Origin: Phycisphaerales bacterium
Lineage (GTDB): Bacteria > Planctomycetota > Phycisphaerae > Phycisphaerales > UBA1924
Assembly: GCA_020850415.1 (NCBI GenBank)
Contig: JADZER010000010.1
Location: 1-64,000, forward strand
Direction of reading: 5' to 3'
Length of the DNA stretch: 64,000 nucleotides
This document shows positions 52,628 to 61,507 of this stretch, piece by piece. The position numbers and the translations under genes are program-made. A model generated the notes under the pieces. It saw nothing but the letters and a program-made list of their open reading frames with translations. It had not been told where the DNA came from and did no database searches. Position 1 is the first letter of the stretch; each line of letters opens with the position of its first letter.

Positions 52628-54844
52628 ATGAATCAAATGAGTCGTGGCGTTGTGATGTTCGGCGTCATCGCGGTAGCGGCCGCGGCCGGTCTCGGCGGGC
52701 AGCCCGAGTTCAGCTGGCGGTACTACCGCCCGGGCAACACGGGGATCCAGGGCGATTCCAACGGGGCACTGTGGGTCGACCCGGGCGGCGCGGTCTACAT
52801 CGGCGGCTATGACCCGGGCTTTGAGGAGGGGGGCTTCTCGAGGTTCATCCCCGGCGAGAGCCGGTGGGTGAACTTCTCCAATGTGGACTACCCGGTGATC
52901 GGGCACCCGGACGAGACGGGCTGCACGCGCGTGACCGACATCGTGCCCGACGCGACGGGCCGGCTGTGGCTCGGCACCTGGCTCGGCGCGCTCAGGTACG
53001 ACCCCGCGATCGGCCCCGCGTCGCTCGAGAGGCTCGGGCCGGGGAACTCGGGGCTGATCGGGGACTTCGTCTATGACATGGACCTCGCCCCGGATGGGTC
53101 GATGTGGATGGTCAACGGCGGCGTGGTGCGCTACGACCCGGCTGACGATTCCTGGACCCGATGGGGGGACAGCAACCGCTTCCTCAGCGTGCAGCCGAAG
53201 CCCGGCGGCGGCTACCTGGTGTGGTGCTCCGCGCAGGCCCCGACCCGCGACTACACCTTCATCTTCGACAGCGACACGCAGCAGTGGACGACCCTCGACT
53301 TCGTCGGCTCGCAGGGGAGCCCCGGCGATGTGGCGGGCATGCCGGGCCAGGACTGCGTGGATGATGTCGGCAACTTCTGGGGGCTCCGGCTGACAAGCCC
53401 GGGTGACTGGGACAGCCTGGACTACCGCAGGCCGGACGGGACCTGGGTGACGCCGCCCGAGCCCTACGAAGGTGCGGCGTTCAACATCTGGGCGTTCAAG
53501 GCCTACGGCGACCGCCGGGCGCTGATGGTCGACGGCTCGAGCCGGGTGTACCAGTTCAACGGCGCGGTCTGGACGGACCTGGGCGTCTGGCGCGAAGGCG
53601 CCTATACCGACTCGGTCGATACTGATGCGGCGGGGAATGTCTGGGTGTGCGGGGTCGGCGGTGCGGCGAAGCGCGACGCGGTCACCGGCGAGTGGCAGCG
53701 GTACCGCGTCACCAACACCGCCAACTTCGACAGCTTCAACAACGACCTCTCGATCGACCCGACCACCGGCGGCATCTACGCCTGCGCCAACGCCGCCCCC
53801 GGCGTCGGCGGCATGGTGGGGTTCGACGGGGAGCGCTGGACCGGGTTCAACAACTTGCACTACGGGCTGGGTGTCGACTGGCCGTTCCCCACCGACAACA
53901 GCGAGGCGGTCTGCGTCCGACCCTCCAACGGCGTGGTCGCGGTCAACCCCATGTTCAACTTCACACACGAGCTCGACGGGGCGTCGTGGTCGGAAGTCTC
54001 CGGAGGCTCCGATTCCATCCGCCAGTACACCGAGGACTCGCTCGGCCGGATGTGGTCCGTCGCGCATTACGGGGGGCTGGGGTACTACGAGAACGGGAGC
54101 TACACCCAGGTGAGCGCCGGCGGCTGGGGCCTGGCCCTGCGCCGCGATCCCGATCGCCCGGGCACCGTCTGGGCGAACGAGGACTTCACCCTCACCCGCA
54201 CCGACGGCTCATACCACTTCTCACGGGGTGTCGAGGACTTCCCCGAAGCGTCCGGCACATTCACGGGCCTGGCGGTCGATCACGACGGCGTCGCGTGGGT
54301 CGGCACCTGGCAGCAGTTTGTCAGCACGGGCAGCACGCTCCTTCGCGTCGACGCGGACACCGGCGCCTATCAGGTGTGGGAGCACGACCAGGGCTGGCCC
54401 TTCCCCGGCGAGCATGTCCGCCCGCTCGCGGTCACGCCGGATGGGCGTTTGTGGATGCTCTACGACAGCGAGTACCCCTACCCGGAGGTCGGCCTGTGCT
54501 GGTGGGACGGCACGGAGGTGGGCGCGTTCCCGGCCCCGTCGTTCGGCGAGCCCCAGTGGGGCGGCCTGCCGCACGCGTCGATCGTTGATCTCGAGGTCAA
54601 GCCTGTGCCCGGCGGGTACGAGCTGTGGATGAGCTGCCTGAGCCGCGGGCTCGCGGTGTTGTCGGTGCACACGGGCGAGTGCCCGGCAGATTTCAACGGC
54701 GACGGCGCGGTCGATACACGGGATGTGCTCGCGTTTCTCAATGCCTGGGGCGCCGGCGATCCCCGCGGCGACTTCAACGGGGACGGGTCGGTGAACACGA
54801 TCGATGTGCTGGCGTTCCTGAACGCGTGGAGCGCGGGGTGCTGA
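52628..54844 (+). CDS. secreted two-propeller-like protein with GC-type dockerin domain
   Basis: The 738-residue protein has a signal peptide (~1-25) and repeats of the type GRLWLGTWLGALRYDP, GSMWMVNGGVVRYDP and GNVWVCGVGGAAKRD, resembling the extracellular sensor propellers of hybrid two-component proteins. About a dozen blades could be present. No transmembrane or kinase segment follows; instead the protein ends in the dockerin-like domain (CPADFNGDG to WSAGC). The ATG at 52628 (MNQMSRGVV) or one at 52637 could be the start. It lies 59 nt after the preceding gene of the array. Confidence 0.87.
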   Translation: MNQMSRGVVMFGVIAVAAAAGLGGQPEFSWRYYRPGNTGIQGDSNGALWVDPGGAVYIGGYDPGFEEGGFSRFIPGESRWVNFSNVDYPVIGHPDETGCTRVTDIVPDATGRLWLGTWLGALRYDPAIGPASLERLGPGNSGLIGDFVYDMDLAPDGSMWMVNGGVVRYDPADDSWTRWGDSNRFLSVQPKPGGGYLVWCSAQAPTRDYTFIFDSDTQQWTTLDFVGSQGSPGDVAGMPGQDCVDDVGNFWGLRLTSPGDWDSLDYRRPDGTWVTPPEPYEGAAFNIWAFKAYGDRRALMVDGSSRVYQFNGAVWTDLGVWREGAYTDSVDTDAAGNVWVCGVGGAAKRDAVTGEWQRYRVTNTANFDSFNNDLSIDPTTGGIYACANAAPGVGGMVGFDGERWTGFNNLHYGLGVDWPFPTDNSEAVCVRPSNGVVAVNPMFNFTHELDGASWSEVSGGSDSIRQYTEDSLGRMWSVAHYGGLGYYENGSYTQVSAGGWGLALRRDPDRPGTVWANEDFTLTRTDGSYHFSRGVEDFPEASGTFTGLAVDHDGVAWVGTWQQFVSTGSTLLRVDADTGAYQVWEHDQGWPFPGEHVRPLAVTPDGRLWMLYDSEYPYPEVGLCWWDGTEVGAFPAPSFGEPQWGGLPHASIVDLEVKPVPGGYELWMSCLSRGLAVLSVHTGECPADFNGDGAVDTRDVLAFLNAWGAGDPRGDFNGDGSVNTIDVLAFLNAWSAGC

Positions 54845-54917
54845 GCGGGCGGGTTGCTCGGGTTGGTTGACGCATCAAGGCCGCCGCGTGACGCGGGGTC
54901 CTTCAAGGAGATCGGGC

Positions 54918-56081
54918 ATGCTTCGGGATATCTTGGTTGCGGGCGCTGTGTCGGTGCTCTCCGCGGTCGCGCTGGCGGATGTCGGGGGGTACCGGGTTGA
55001 CGCTCTCGGCGTCGGTTGGGGGGCGACCGGGCTGAATGAGCTGGGCGATGTGTGCGGCAATTACCAGGTGGACGGGACGCGTCTGCTCGCCGGGGTGTCG
55101 CACGGCGGGGCGCCGTTCGAGCTGCTGCCGCTGCCGGAGGGGATGCAGACCTCGCGCGCCCACGCCATCAACGACGCGGGGGTCATCGTCGGGGCGGTCT
55201 GCCCCAATCAGTATGTGATCTCCCAGCCCACCGCGGCGGTGTGGCGGCCGAGCGGGTCGGGCTACACCGTCGAGGTGCTCGGCGGGCTGCCCGGCGACCC
55301 GTACAGCGCCGCCTACGCGCTCAACAACCTGGGCGACATCATCGGCGCGTCGGGGTTCTGGGGCTGGAACCTCTCCACCGGCGTGCTGTTTGCGCCGGGG
55401 GGACCCGAGGCGCTGCCCGGCGGCATGCTCGGCGCGGATATCAACGACGAGCGGGTCGTGCTCTCGGGCCTCGACCAGCTGGACCTGGACAACGGGACGG
55501 TCTCGCACCTCTCGCTGCCGCCCGGCAACTGGCAGGGGTTCGGCGGCGCGGCCCTCAACGACCAGGGCGATGTGTGCGGGTACATCATCGGGTATTCCGG
55601 GTGCAGCACCTTCCCGATGCGCTACCGGCAGAGCGTCGGGTGGGAGTACCTCGGGGGCTGCGCCACCACGACCAGCGCAACGGCCATCAACAATCGGGGC
55701 GATGCGCTGCTGTACTACTACTTCACCGCGTCCGCCGTGAACTTCGTGCCCGAGGGCCATTTCTCGCTCGGTTCGCTGATTGATCCCTCGCAGGGCGCGT
55801 GGTATGTGCAGTCGGGCGGGGCGGCCGGGATCAACGATGCGAGGCAGATCGTCTGCGCGGCCCGGCAGGGCCTCGATGGACCGATCAGCGCGGTGCTGCT
55901 CACCCCGATGTCCTCGTGCCCCGGTGACTTCAACAGCGACGGCGCGGTCGACACGCGGGATGTCCTTGCGTTCCTCAATGCCTGGAGCGCCGGTGATCCG
56001 CGGGGTGATTTCAACGGGGATGGGTCCGTGAACACGATCGATGTGCTGGCGTTTCTGAACGCGTGGTCAGCAGGGTGTTAG
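54918..56081 (+). CDS. secreted HAF-repeat protein with GC-type dockerin domain
   Basis: The 387-residue protein has a signal peptide (~1-21) and ~50-residue repeats of the extracellular HAF type: GLNELGDVCGNY, AHAINDAGVIVGAV, AYALNNLGDIIGAS, AALNDQGDVCGYI and AGINDARQIVCA. These are expected to make a beta-propeller. The last 54 residues are the dockerin-like domain (CPGDFNSDG to WSAGC). The ATG at 54918 follows AAGGAG. Ligand and role are unknown. Confidence 0.87.
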   Translation: MLRDILVAGAVSVLSAVALADVGGYRVDALGVGWGATGLNELGDVCGNYQVDGTRLLAGVSHGGAPFELLPLPEGMQTSRAHAINDAGVIVGAVCPNQYVISQPTAAVWRPSGSGYTVEVLGGLPGDPYSAAYALNNLGDIIGASGFWGWNLSTGVLFAPGGPEALPGGMLGADINDERVVLSGLDQLDLDNGTVSHLSLPPGNWQGFGGAALNDQGDVCGYIIGYSGCSTFPMRYRQSVGWEYLGGCATTTSATAINNRGDALLYYYFTASAVNFVPEGHFSLGSLIDPSQGAWYVQSGGAAGINDARQIVCAARQGLDGPISAVLLTPMSSCPGDFNSDGAVDTRDVLAFLNAWSAGDPRGDFNGDGSVNTIDVLAFLNAWSAGC

Positions 56082-56254
56082 GATGGCCACGCCCAGCCCT
56101 CGCGACGAGACCGGTGGCCAGGGTTGGCCCTGCCGCGGGAGCTTGCTCGGGCTAGGCCTCCCCCCGCGGTTCAGAGCAAGGGATTTCGGAGTGGCATATG
56201 GGTTGCTTCCGGCGGTGAGACGACACCGTTCTCACCCCCGAGAGGGCTCCCACC

Positions 56255-58759
56255 ATGCGTCGAATCGGCCACCTGCCTCTGGGCATGCTCTTGCTTGTCT
56301 CCGCCCCGGCGCTCGCCCAGTGGCAGGGCGCGCCGGCGTTCCCGGCCAGCACCACCGGGCGCCAGCACGCCGTGGGGCTCAATCTGGGCGGCACGCTCTA
56401 CGCCGTGGGCGGGCCGCCCTGGACCAACGGTGGTGATGAGGACGGCAGTGTCCACACCATGCCGTCGGGCGGGTCGGCGTGGACCACCCAGATCGGCCTC
56501 GACGGCATCGGTGGATTCATCTTCCAGGGCGGCGGAGTTGACAACACGGGCCAGATCATGCTCTTCGGCGGGTACAACCCCGGCGACCCCGGGAGCGACC
56601 CGCACGACCCATTCCATTACGACATCGTCGATGGACCCGGCGGCAGCCTCGCCCCGCGGGGTGCGGGCGCGCCGGACTACTACTTTGCGTACTGCACCGA
56701 TATCGCGGGGCGGGTGTACTCCCTCGGCGGCGGACCAGGCCCCGCCGCGCACTCGGGCAACCCCAACTCCGGCTATGCCGAGCGGTACCTCGGCGCCAGC
56801 GACTCGTGGGAGGTCATCGCCCCCATGCCCACGCCGGCGGCCGACGCTTGCGCGGTCGCCGATGGCTCGGGGCACATCCTGGTCATCGGCGGATATGACG
56901 CCAACGCCACCGTGCGCTCGGCCAATGTCGCCCGGTACGACATCGCGACGAACACCTGGAGCGACACGGCCATCCCCGACCTGCCCGTCGGCCTGACCGG
57001 TGCGCGGGCGGTGCGGGGCTCGGACGACCGGGTCTGGGTGATGGGGGGCGAGACCGGGCCGGTCGGCGCGGGCACGATCGTCGGCTCGGTCTTCGTCCTC
57101 GACGCCGACGGGCTCACCTGGAACGCCGGGCCGGGCATGGCCGAGCCTCGCAAGTGGTTCGGCGCCGCGCTGGGCGATGACGACCATGTCTATGTCATGG
57201 GCGGCCTCACCCCCGCCGGGGGCACGAGCAACTGCGAGAAGCTCTACACGACGCCCTGCCCGATCTTCGCCGTCCAGCCTGCCGACACCGCCGCGTGGAC
57301 CGGCCAGCACGCCTCGCTCGTGTCCGCGGCGATCGGCGGCGGGACGATCAGCTATCAGTGGTACGCGGATGGGGCCCCGCTGAGCGATGGGCCTACCGGC
57401 TCGGGGAGCGAACTCTCGGGCACGCACGGGCCCGTGCTGGTCATCGATGGCGTCACGGAGAGCGACGGCGCGGACTACTTCGTCGAGGCGTCCAACTCCT
57501 GCGGCACGACGCTCAGCGCGGTGGCCCTGCTCAGCGTCCGCGTCACGCCCGAGCTGCCGACGAACTGGACCGTCACCAACCTGCACCCCGCGTGGGCCAC
57601 CGACGGCTCACGCATCGAGGGTGTCGAGGCCGGGCAGCAGGTCGGTTCGGGCATCAAGCCGGTCCCGCTCTACGGCACGACCTATCACCTCGATCGTCCG
57701 GTCGTCTGGGCGGGCTCCGCGGGGTCGGCGGTCGATGTCACCCCGGGCTCCTCGGTCGGCGGCGCCGCCTATGGCACCAACGGCACGACGCAGGCCGGGT
57801 GGTGGTGGTGGCCCTACCAGTGCTATGTCGGCGGCCAGTGGCAGACCTGCTACACGCGTCAGGCCGCCCGCTGGCACGGCACGCCGGGGTCGCACGAGAA
57901 CCTGCAGATCAGCGGCTGGGAATACAGCAGCGCCTACGCCGTCGGCGTCGACACCATCGGCGGCGCATCGACCAACGACGACGCCTCGGGGAACAGCTGG
58001 TACCACGCCAGGCTCTGGCCCACCGAGGGCTCCACCTACGGCCCCGATCTGCACCCCGCCGGTTACCGCGACAGTTCCATATCCGCGATCGACGGCGGCA
58101 CGCAGTACGGCGGCGTCGTCACGGAGTTCCCCTTCAAGAACCAGGCCGCGAAGTGGAGCGGCACGGCGTCTTCCTTCGTCACCATGCACCCCGCGGGCGC
58201 TTACCGGAGCGGGATCTCCGACGCCGCGGACGGCCAACAGGTGGGTTTCGCCGAGTTCGGCGGCGAGAGCAGGCCGCTGCTCTGGCACGGGAGCCCCGAC
58301 GACTTCGTGGACCTGACGCCGGTCGGCGCTGCCGCGGCTTCCGCCGTCGCCTGCGAGGGCGGGCTGCAGCTGGGCTCGGTCCAGTTCGCCGACGGCGCCC
58401 ACCCGGTCCTCTGGGCGGGCCGGCCCGAGGCATTCGTCGATCTCAAGCCCTTCGTGCCCGAGCCGTTGACCATCGCGGCGGTGACCTGCATGGACATCGA
58501 GCCCGACGGGACCATCGTCGTGGGCGGGTTCGGATACAACCCCAACACGGGTGTCTACAACGCGCTGCTCTGGGCGAGCGTGCCCGGTGATCCCTGCCCG
58601 GCCGACTTCAACGGCGACGGGAGCGTGAACACGCTGGATGTGCTGGCGTTCCTGAACGCGTGGGGCTCGGGCGACCCGCGGGGCGATTTCAACGGCGATG
58701 GGTCGATCAACACGCTGGATGTGCTGGCGTTCCTCAATGCGTGGAGCGCCGGCTGTTGA
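56255..58759 (+). CDS. secreted Kelch, Ig-like and HAF-like protein with GC-type dockerin domain
   Basis: The 834-residue protein has a signal peptide (~1-21). Residues ~25-335 are Kelch-type propeller repeats (HVYVMGGLTPAGG, RVWVMGGETG), and ~345-430 is an Ig-like domain (ISYQWYADGAPL, DGADYFVEASN). Residues ~440-770 are HAF-like repeats (GVEAGQQVGSG, GISDAADGQQVGFAEF). The final 54 residues are the dockerin-like domain (CPADFNGDG to WSAGC). This is the most mosaic architecture in the array. Its domain DNA shares 98 identical nt with the gene ending at 43282. Confidence 0.88.
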   Translation: MRRIGHLPLGMLLLVSAPALAQWQGAPAFPASTTGRQHAVGLNLGGTLYAVGGPPWTNGGDEDGSVHTMPSGGSAWTTQIGLDGIGGFIFQGGGVDNTGQIMLFGGYNPGDPGSDPHDPFHYDIVDGPGGSLAPRGAGAPDYYFAYCTDIAGRVYSLGGGPGPAAHSGNPNSGYAERYLGASDSWEVIAPMPTPAADACAVADGSGHILVIGGYDANATVRSANVARYDIATNTWSDTAIPDLPVGLTGARAVRGSDDRVWVMGGETGPVGAGTIVGSVFVLDADGLTWNAGPGMAEPRKWFGAALGDDDHVYVMGGLTPAGGTSNCEKLYTTPCPIFAVQPADTAAWTGQHASLVSAAIGGGTISYQWYADGAPLSDGPTGSGSELSGTHGPVLVIDGVTESDGADYFVEASNSCGTTLSAVALLSVRVTPELPTNWTVTNLHPAWATDGSRIEGVEAGQQVGSGIKPVPLYGTTYHLDRPVVWAGSAGSAVDVTPGSSVGGAAYGTNGTTQAGWWWWPYQCYVGGQWQTCYTRQAARWHGTPGSHENLQISGWEYSSAYAVGVDTIGGASTNDDASGNSWYHARLWPTEGSTYGPDLHPAGYRDSSISAIDGGTQYGGVVTEFPFKNQAAKWSGTASSFVTMHPAGAYRSGISDAADGQQVGFAEFGGESRPLLWHGSPDDFVDLTPVGAAAASAVACEGGLQLGSVQFADGAHPVLWAGRPEAFVDLKPFVPEPLTIAAVTCMDIEPDGTIVVGGFGYNPNTGVYNALLWASVPGDPCPADFNGDGSVNTLDVLAFLNAWGSGDPRGDFNGDGSINTLDVLAFLNAWSAGC
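58604..58701 (+). repeat. 98-nt exact repeat in dockerin-coding DNA (copy 2)
   Basis: This stretch is identical to 43127-43224 over its full length. The flanking bases differ, so the shared block is bounded inside the domain. Confidence 0.85.
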
Positions 58760-58880
58760 GACACGGACTCATGTGCGGCCTCCCAGGGCCGCGGAAGAAA
58801 CCTCCCGGCCTGCCCGGGCACATACTTGAACGACGCAACTCGGGCGCCAGCGAACCCACGGGCCCCGAAGGAGTAGAGCC

Positions 58881-59636
58881 TTGAAACGAATCTCGCTGCA
58901 TCACACCGTGTGCGCACTCATCGCCCTCACCTCGGCCCTCGCTGCCGCGAACCCCGAGAGCGAGTACTACTGGGACGACAGCACGGGCGAGTACACGCTC
59001 GGGTACTCGTACCCGACCGACCTCGCGTGGATGAACTGGTTCCCGGTCCAGCCCGGGCGCGAGACCGTCACCGCCGTTCGAGTGGCGTTCACGGGCATGC
59101 CCGATGGGCTCCCGTTCACGATCCATGTGTGGGCGGACCCCAGCGGGTTCGAGGATCTCTTCGGGGCGTACCTGCTCTCGAGCGGCTCGGGAGTGACCGC
59201 GTCGGGCGTCAACCAGTGGGTCGTGGTGGATACGCCCGATGTGACCGTCTCGAGGGCCTTCTGGGTCGGCGTAATCTTCCATCTCGACCCCGCCGACTAC
59301 AGCCCGGCGCTGCTGGACATCGACGCGCCGAACCACCACCACTCCTGGATCATGTACGGCGAGCCGATCCTGCCGAACGATTTGTTCAGCGGCGGAGCCT
59401 ACCCCTATCACATCGAGACCGTGATCAACCGTGGAGGTGACTGGCTGATCCGCGCGGACACAACCGCGCCCTGCGGCGCAGACTTCAACAGCGACGGGGC
59501 GGTCAACACGCTCGATGTGCTGGCGTTCCTGAACGCCTGGAGCGCCGGGGATCCAGGCGCCGATTTCAACGGGGATGGTTCGATCAATACTCTCGATGTC
59601 TTGGCGTTCCTCAACGCCTGGAGCGCCGGCTGCTGA
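58881..59636 (+). CDS. small secreted protein with GC-type dockerin domain
   Basis: The 251-residue protein uses a TTG start at 58881 with AAGGAG 7 nt upstream. A signal peptide (~1-23) is followed by a ~170-residue beta-rich domain I cannot assign (VTAVRVAFTGMPDGLPFTIH, RAFWVGVIFHLDPADYSPAL), perhaps a jelly-roll carbohydrate-binding fold. The last 54 residues are the dockerin-like domain (CGADFNSDG to WSAGC). The next array gene starts 20 nt downstream, so cotranscription is likely. Confidence 0.85.
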   Translation: MKRISLHHTVCALIALTSALAAANPESEYYWDDSTGEYTLGYSYPTDLAWMNWFPVQPGRETVTAVRVAFTGMPDGLPFTIHVWADPSGFEDLFGAYLLSSGSGVTASGVNQWVVVDTPDVTVSRAFWVGVIFHLDPADYSPALLDIDAPNHHHSWIMYGEPILPNDLFSGGAYPYHIETVINRGGDWLIRADTTAPCGADFNSDGAVNTLDVLAFLNAWSAGDPGADFNGDGSINTLDVLAFLNAWSAGC

Positions 59637-59656
59637 ACGCCGGGAACGGAGCGCAC

Positions 59657-61414
59657 ATGAGATCGAGGACCCGCCAATCCATGCTGATCCTGGCCTGTGC
59701 CGCGGGCGCCGCGCCGGCCCAGACCGTCTGGCGCGTCGATGCCGACGCCCTCGGGCAGAACGACGGCTCGTCGTGGGCCGACGCGTTCACCGACCTGCAG
59801 GGCGCCCTGGGCGCTGCGGCCCCCGGGGACGAGGTGTGGGTCGCCGAGGGTGTGTACACGCCGTCGGACACCGACGCGACGGCGAGCTTCGTGATGCGCA
59901 GCGGGGTGGGGCTCTACGGCGGGTTCGCCGGCGTCGAGGCCTCCCGGGACCAGCGCGACTGGCGCGCGCACGAGACCATCCTCTCCGGCGATATCGGGCG
60001 GGACGATGTCGTCGGCTCGGGCTCGTTCTGGTACGGGAGCTGGGCCCGGAACACCGCCAACTGCGGGCATGTGCTGGTGGCGAGCGGGACCGACGCGACG
60101 GCGGTGCTCGACGGGTTCACCGTCGCGGACGGCGCGACGGGGCCCGACGGGACCCCGGCGGGCGACCCCCTGATGTTCGGGTCGGGCATCTACATCATCG
60201 CGGGGAGCCCGACGATCCGGAACTGCCGGTTCGAGCACAACCTTGCCGCGTTCGCGAGGGGCGGGGCGGTCTACTGCGAGGACGGGAGCCCGTCGCTGAT
60301 CGACTGCGAGATCGTCGAGAACTATGTGCACCTGGGGTACGGGGGCGGGGTGTTCACCACGGGCGGGAGCAATCCTCGGATCGAGGGCTGCACCTTCCGG
60401 TACAACCAGGCCGTCTCGGGCTCGACCGACTGCATGGGCGGGGCGGTGTGCCTGTACAACACCGTGCCCAACGAGGTGGTGGGCTGCGACTTCGAGGGCA
60501 ATGTCGCGCGTCCGTTCTACGGGGTGGGGACCGATATCCCCTACGGCGGCGGGCTCGCGTCGTTCACCTCGGCGCTCACGGTGAGGGATTGCCGGTTCGT
60601 CGGGAACAAGGCGGCGCTGGGCGCGGGGCTGCTCGTGTGGAAGGATGCGACGGTCATCAACTGCCTGTTCTACGGGAATACCGCGGTGCCGCGGCCCAGG
60701 GACCCCTACCCGGAGGTGGGTGGTTTCGGCGCGGGCGCTCTCATCTACACCTTCGGCGGGCACACGCTCGACCTGATCAACTGCACGGTCGCGTACAACA
60801 ACGGCAAGAAGCATGTCGGGCTGGACGCTGAGGGCAGCGGGTCCATGAGGATCACCAACTCGATTGTGTGGAAGAACGAGGGGTCCAGCGCCGAGGTGGA
60901 CGGCTACTGGCGCGAGGAGCTGGGGGGGAGCTTCGACGCGGCGCACAGCTGTATCCGGTACATCTTCGGCCCGCCGGAGCCCGGCGAGGACCCGATCGAT
61001 CTCGAGAACCTCCCGGGGTGCATCGACCTAGACCCAGCGCTGGTGTCGCACGCCGACCCACACCTCACACCCGGCTCGCCGTGCATCGACAGCGCGGACA
61101 ACACGGCGCTGCCGCCGGGGGTGAGCGACGACTTCGACGGCCTCCCGCGGTTCGTCGACGACCCGCAGACCGCCGACACGGGCATCCCCGGCAACGGGCA
61201 CGCCGAGGTCGTGGACATGGGGGCGCTCGAGCTGCAGGTGGCGCCCGACTGCCCGGGGGACTTCAACGGCGACGGGGCCGTGAACACGCTGGATGTCCTC
61301 GCGTTCCTGAACGCGTGGTCCGCGGGCGACCCCTCCGGGGACTTCAACGGCGACGGCGCGATCAACACGCTGGATGTCCTGGCGTTCCTGAACGCATGGA
61401 GCGCCGGCTGTTAG
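59657..61414 (+). CDS. secreted parallel beta-helix protein (choice-of-anchor Q type) with GC-type dockerin domain
   Basis: The 585-residue protein has a signal peptide (~1-22). The typical opening VWRVDADALGQNDGSSWADA with FTDLQGAL and VWVAEGVYTPSD precedes a right-handed beta-helix (~150-420) with strands such as PTIRNCRFEHNLA and PRIEGCTFRYNQA, then DFDGLPRFVDDP and DMGALELQ. This matches the choice-of-anchor Q architecture, whose members carry alternative C-terminal anchors. Here the anchor is the 54-residue dockerin-like domain (CPGDFNGDG to WSAGC), which supports a localisation role for that domain. Confidence 0.9.
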   Translation: MRSRTRQSMLILACAAGAAPAQTVWRVDADALGQNDGSSWADAFTDLQGALGAAAPGDEVWVAEGVYTPSDTDATASFVMRSGVGLYGGFAGVEASRDQRDWRAHETILSGDIGRDDVVGSGSFWYGSWARNTANCGHVLVASGTDATAVLDGFTVADGATGPDGTPAGDPLMFGSGIYIIAGSPTIRNCRFEHNLAAFARGGAVYCEDGSPSLIDCEIVENYVHLGYGGGVFTTGGSNPRIEGCTFRYNQAVSGSTDCMGGAVCLYNTVPNEVVGCDFEGNVARPFYGVGTDIPYGGGLASFTSALTVRDCRFVGNKAALGAGLLVWKDATVINCLFYGNTAVPRPRDPYPEVGGFGAGALIYTFGGHTLDLINCTVAYNNGKKHVGLDAEGSGSMRITNSIVWKNEGSSAEVDGYWREELGGSFDAAHSCIRYIFGPPEPGEDPIDLENLPGCIDLDPALVSHADPHLTPGSPCIDSADNTALPPGVSDDFDGLPRFVDDPQTADTGIPGNGHAEVVDMGALELQVAPDCPGDFNGDGAVNTLDVLAFLNAWSAGDPSGDFNGDGAINTLDVLAFLNAWSAGC

Positions 61415-61507
61415 CGAGGGCGACGGGCGCTGCTCGGAGGAGGGGTTTCGGGCGCGGGGCTGGGGCCCCGTGCCGCACGAGAAGGTTGCGAGAGGAGAGA
61501 GATCGAG

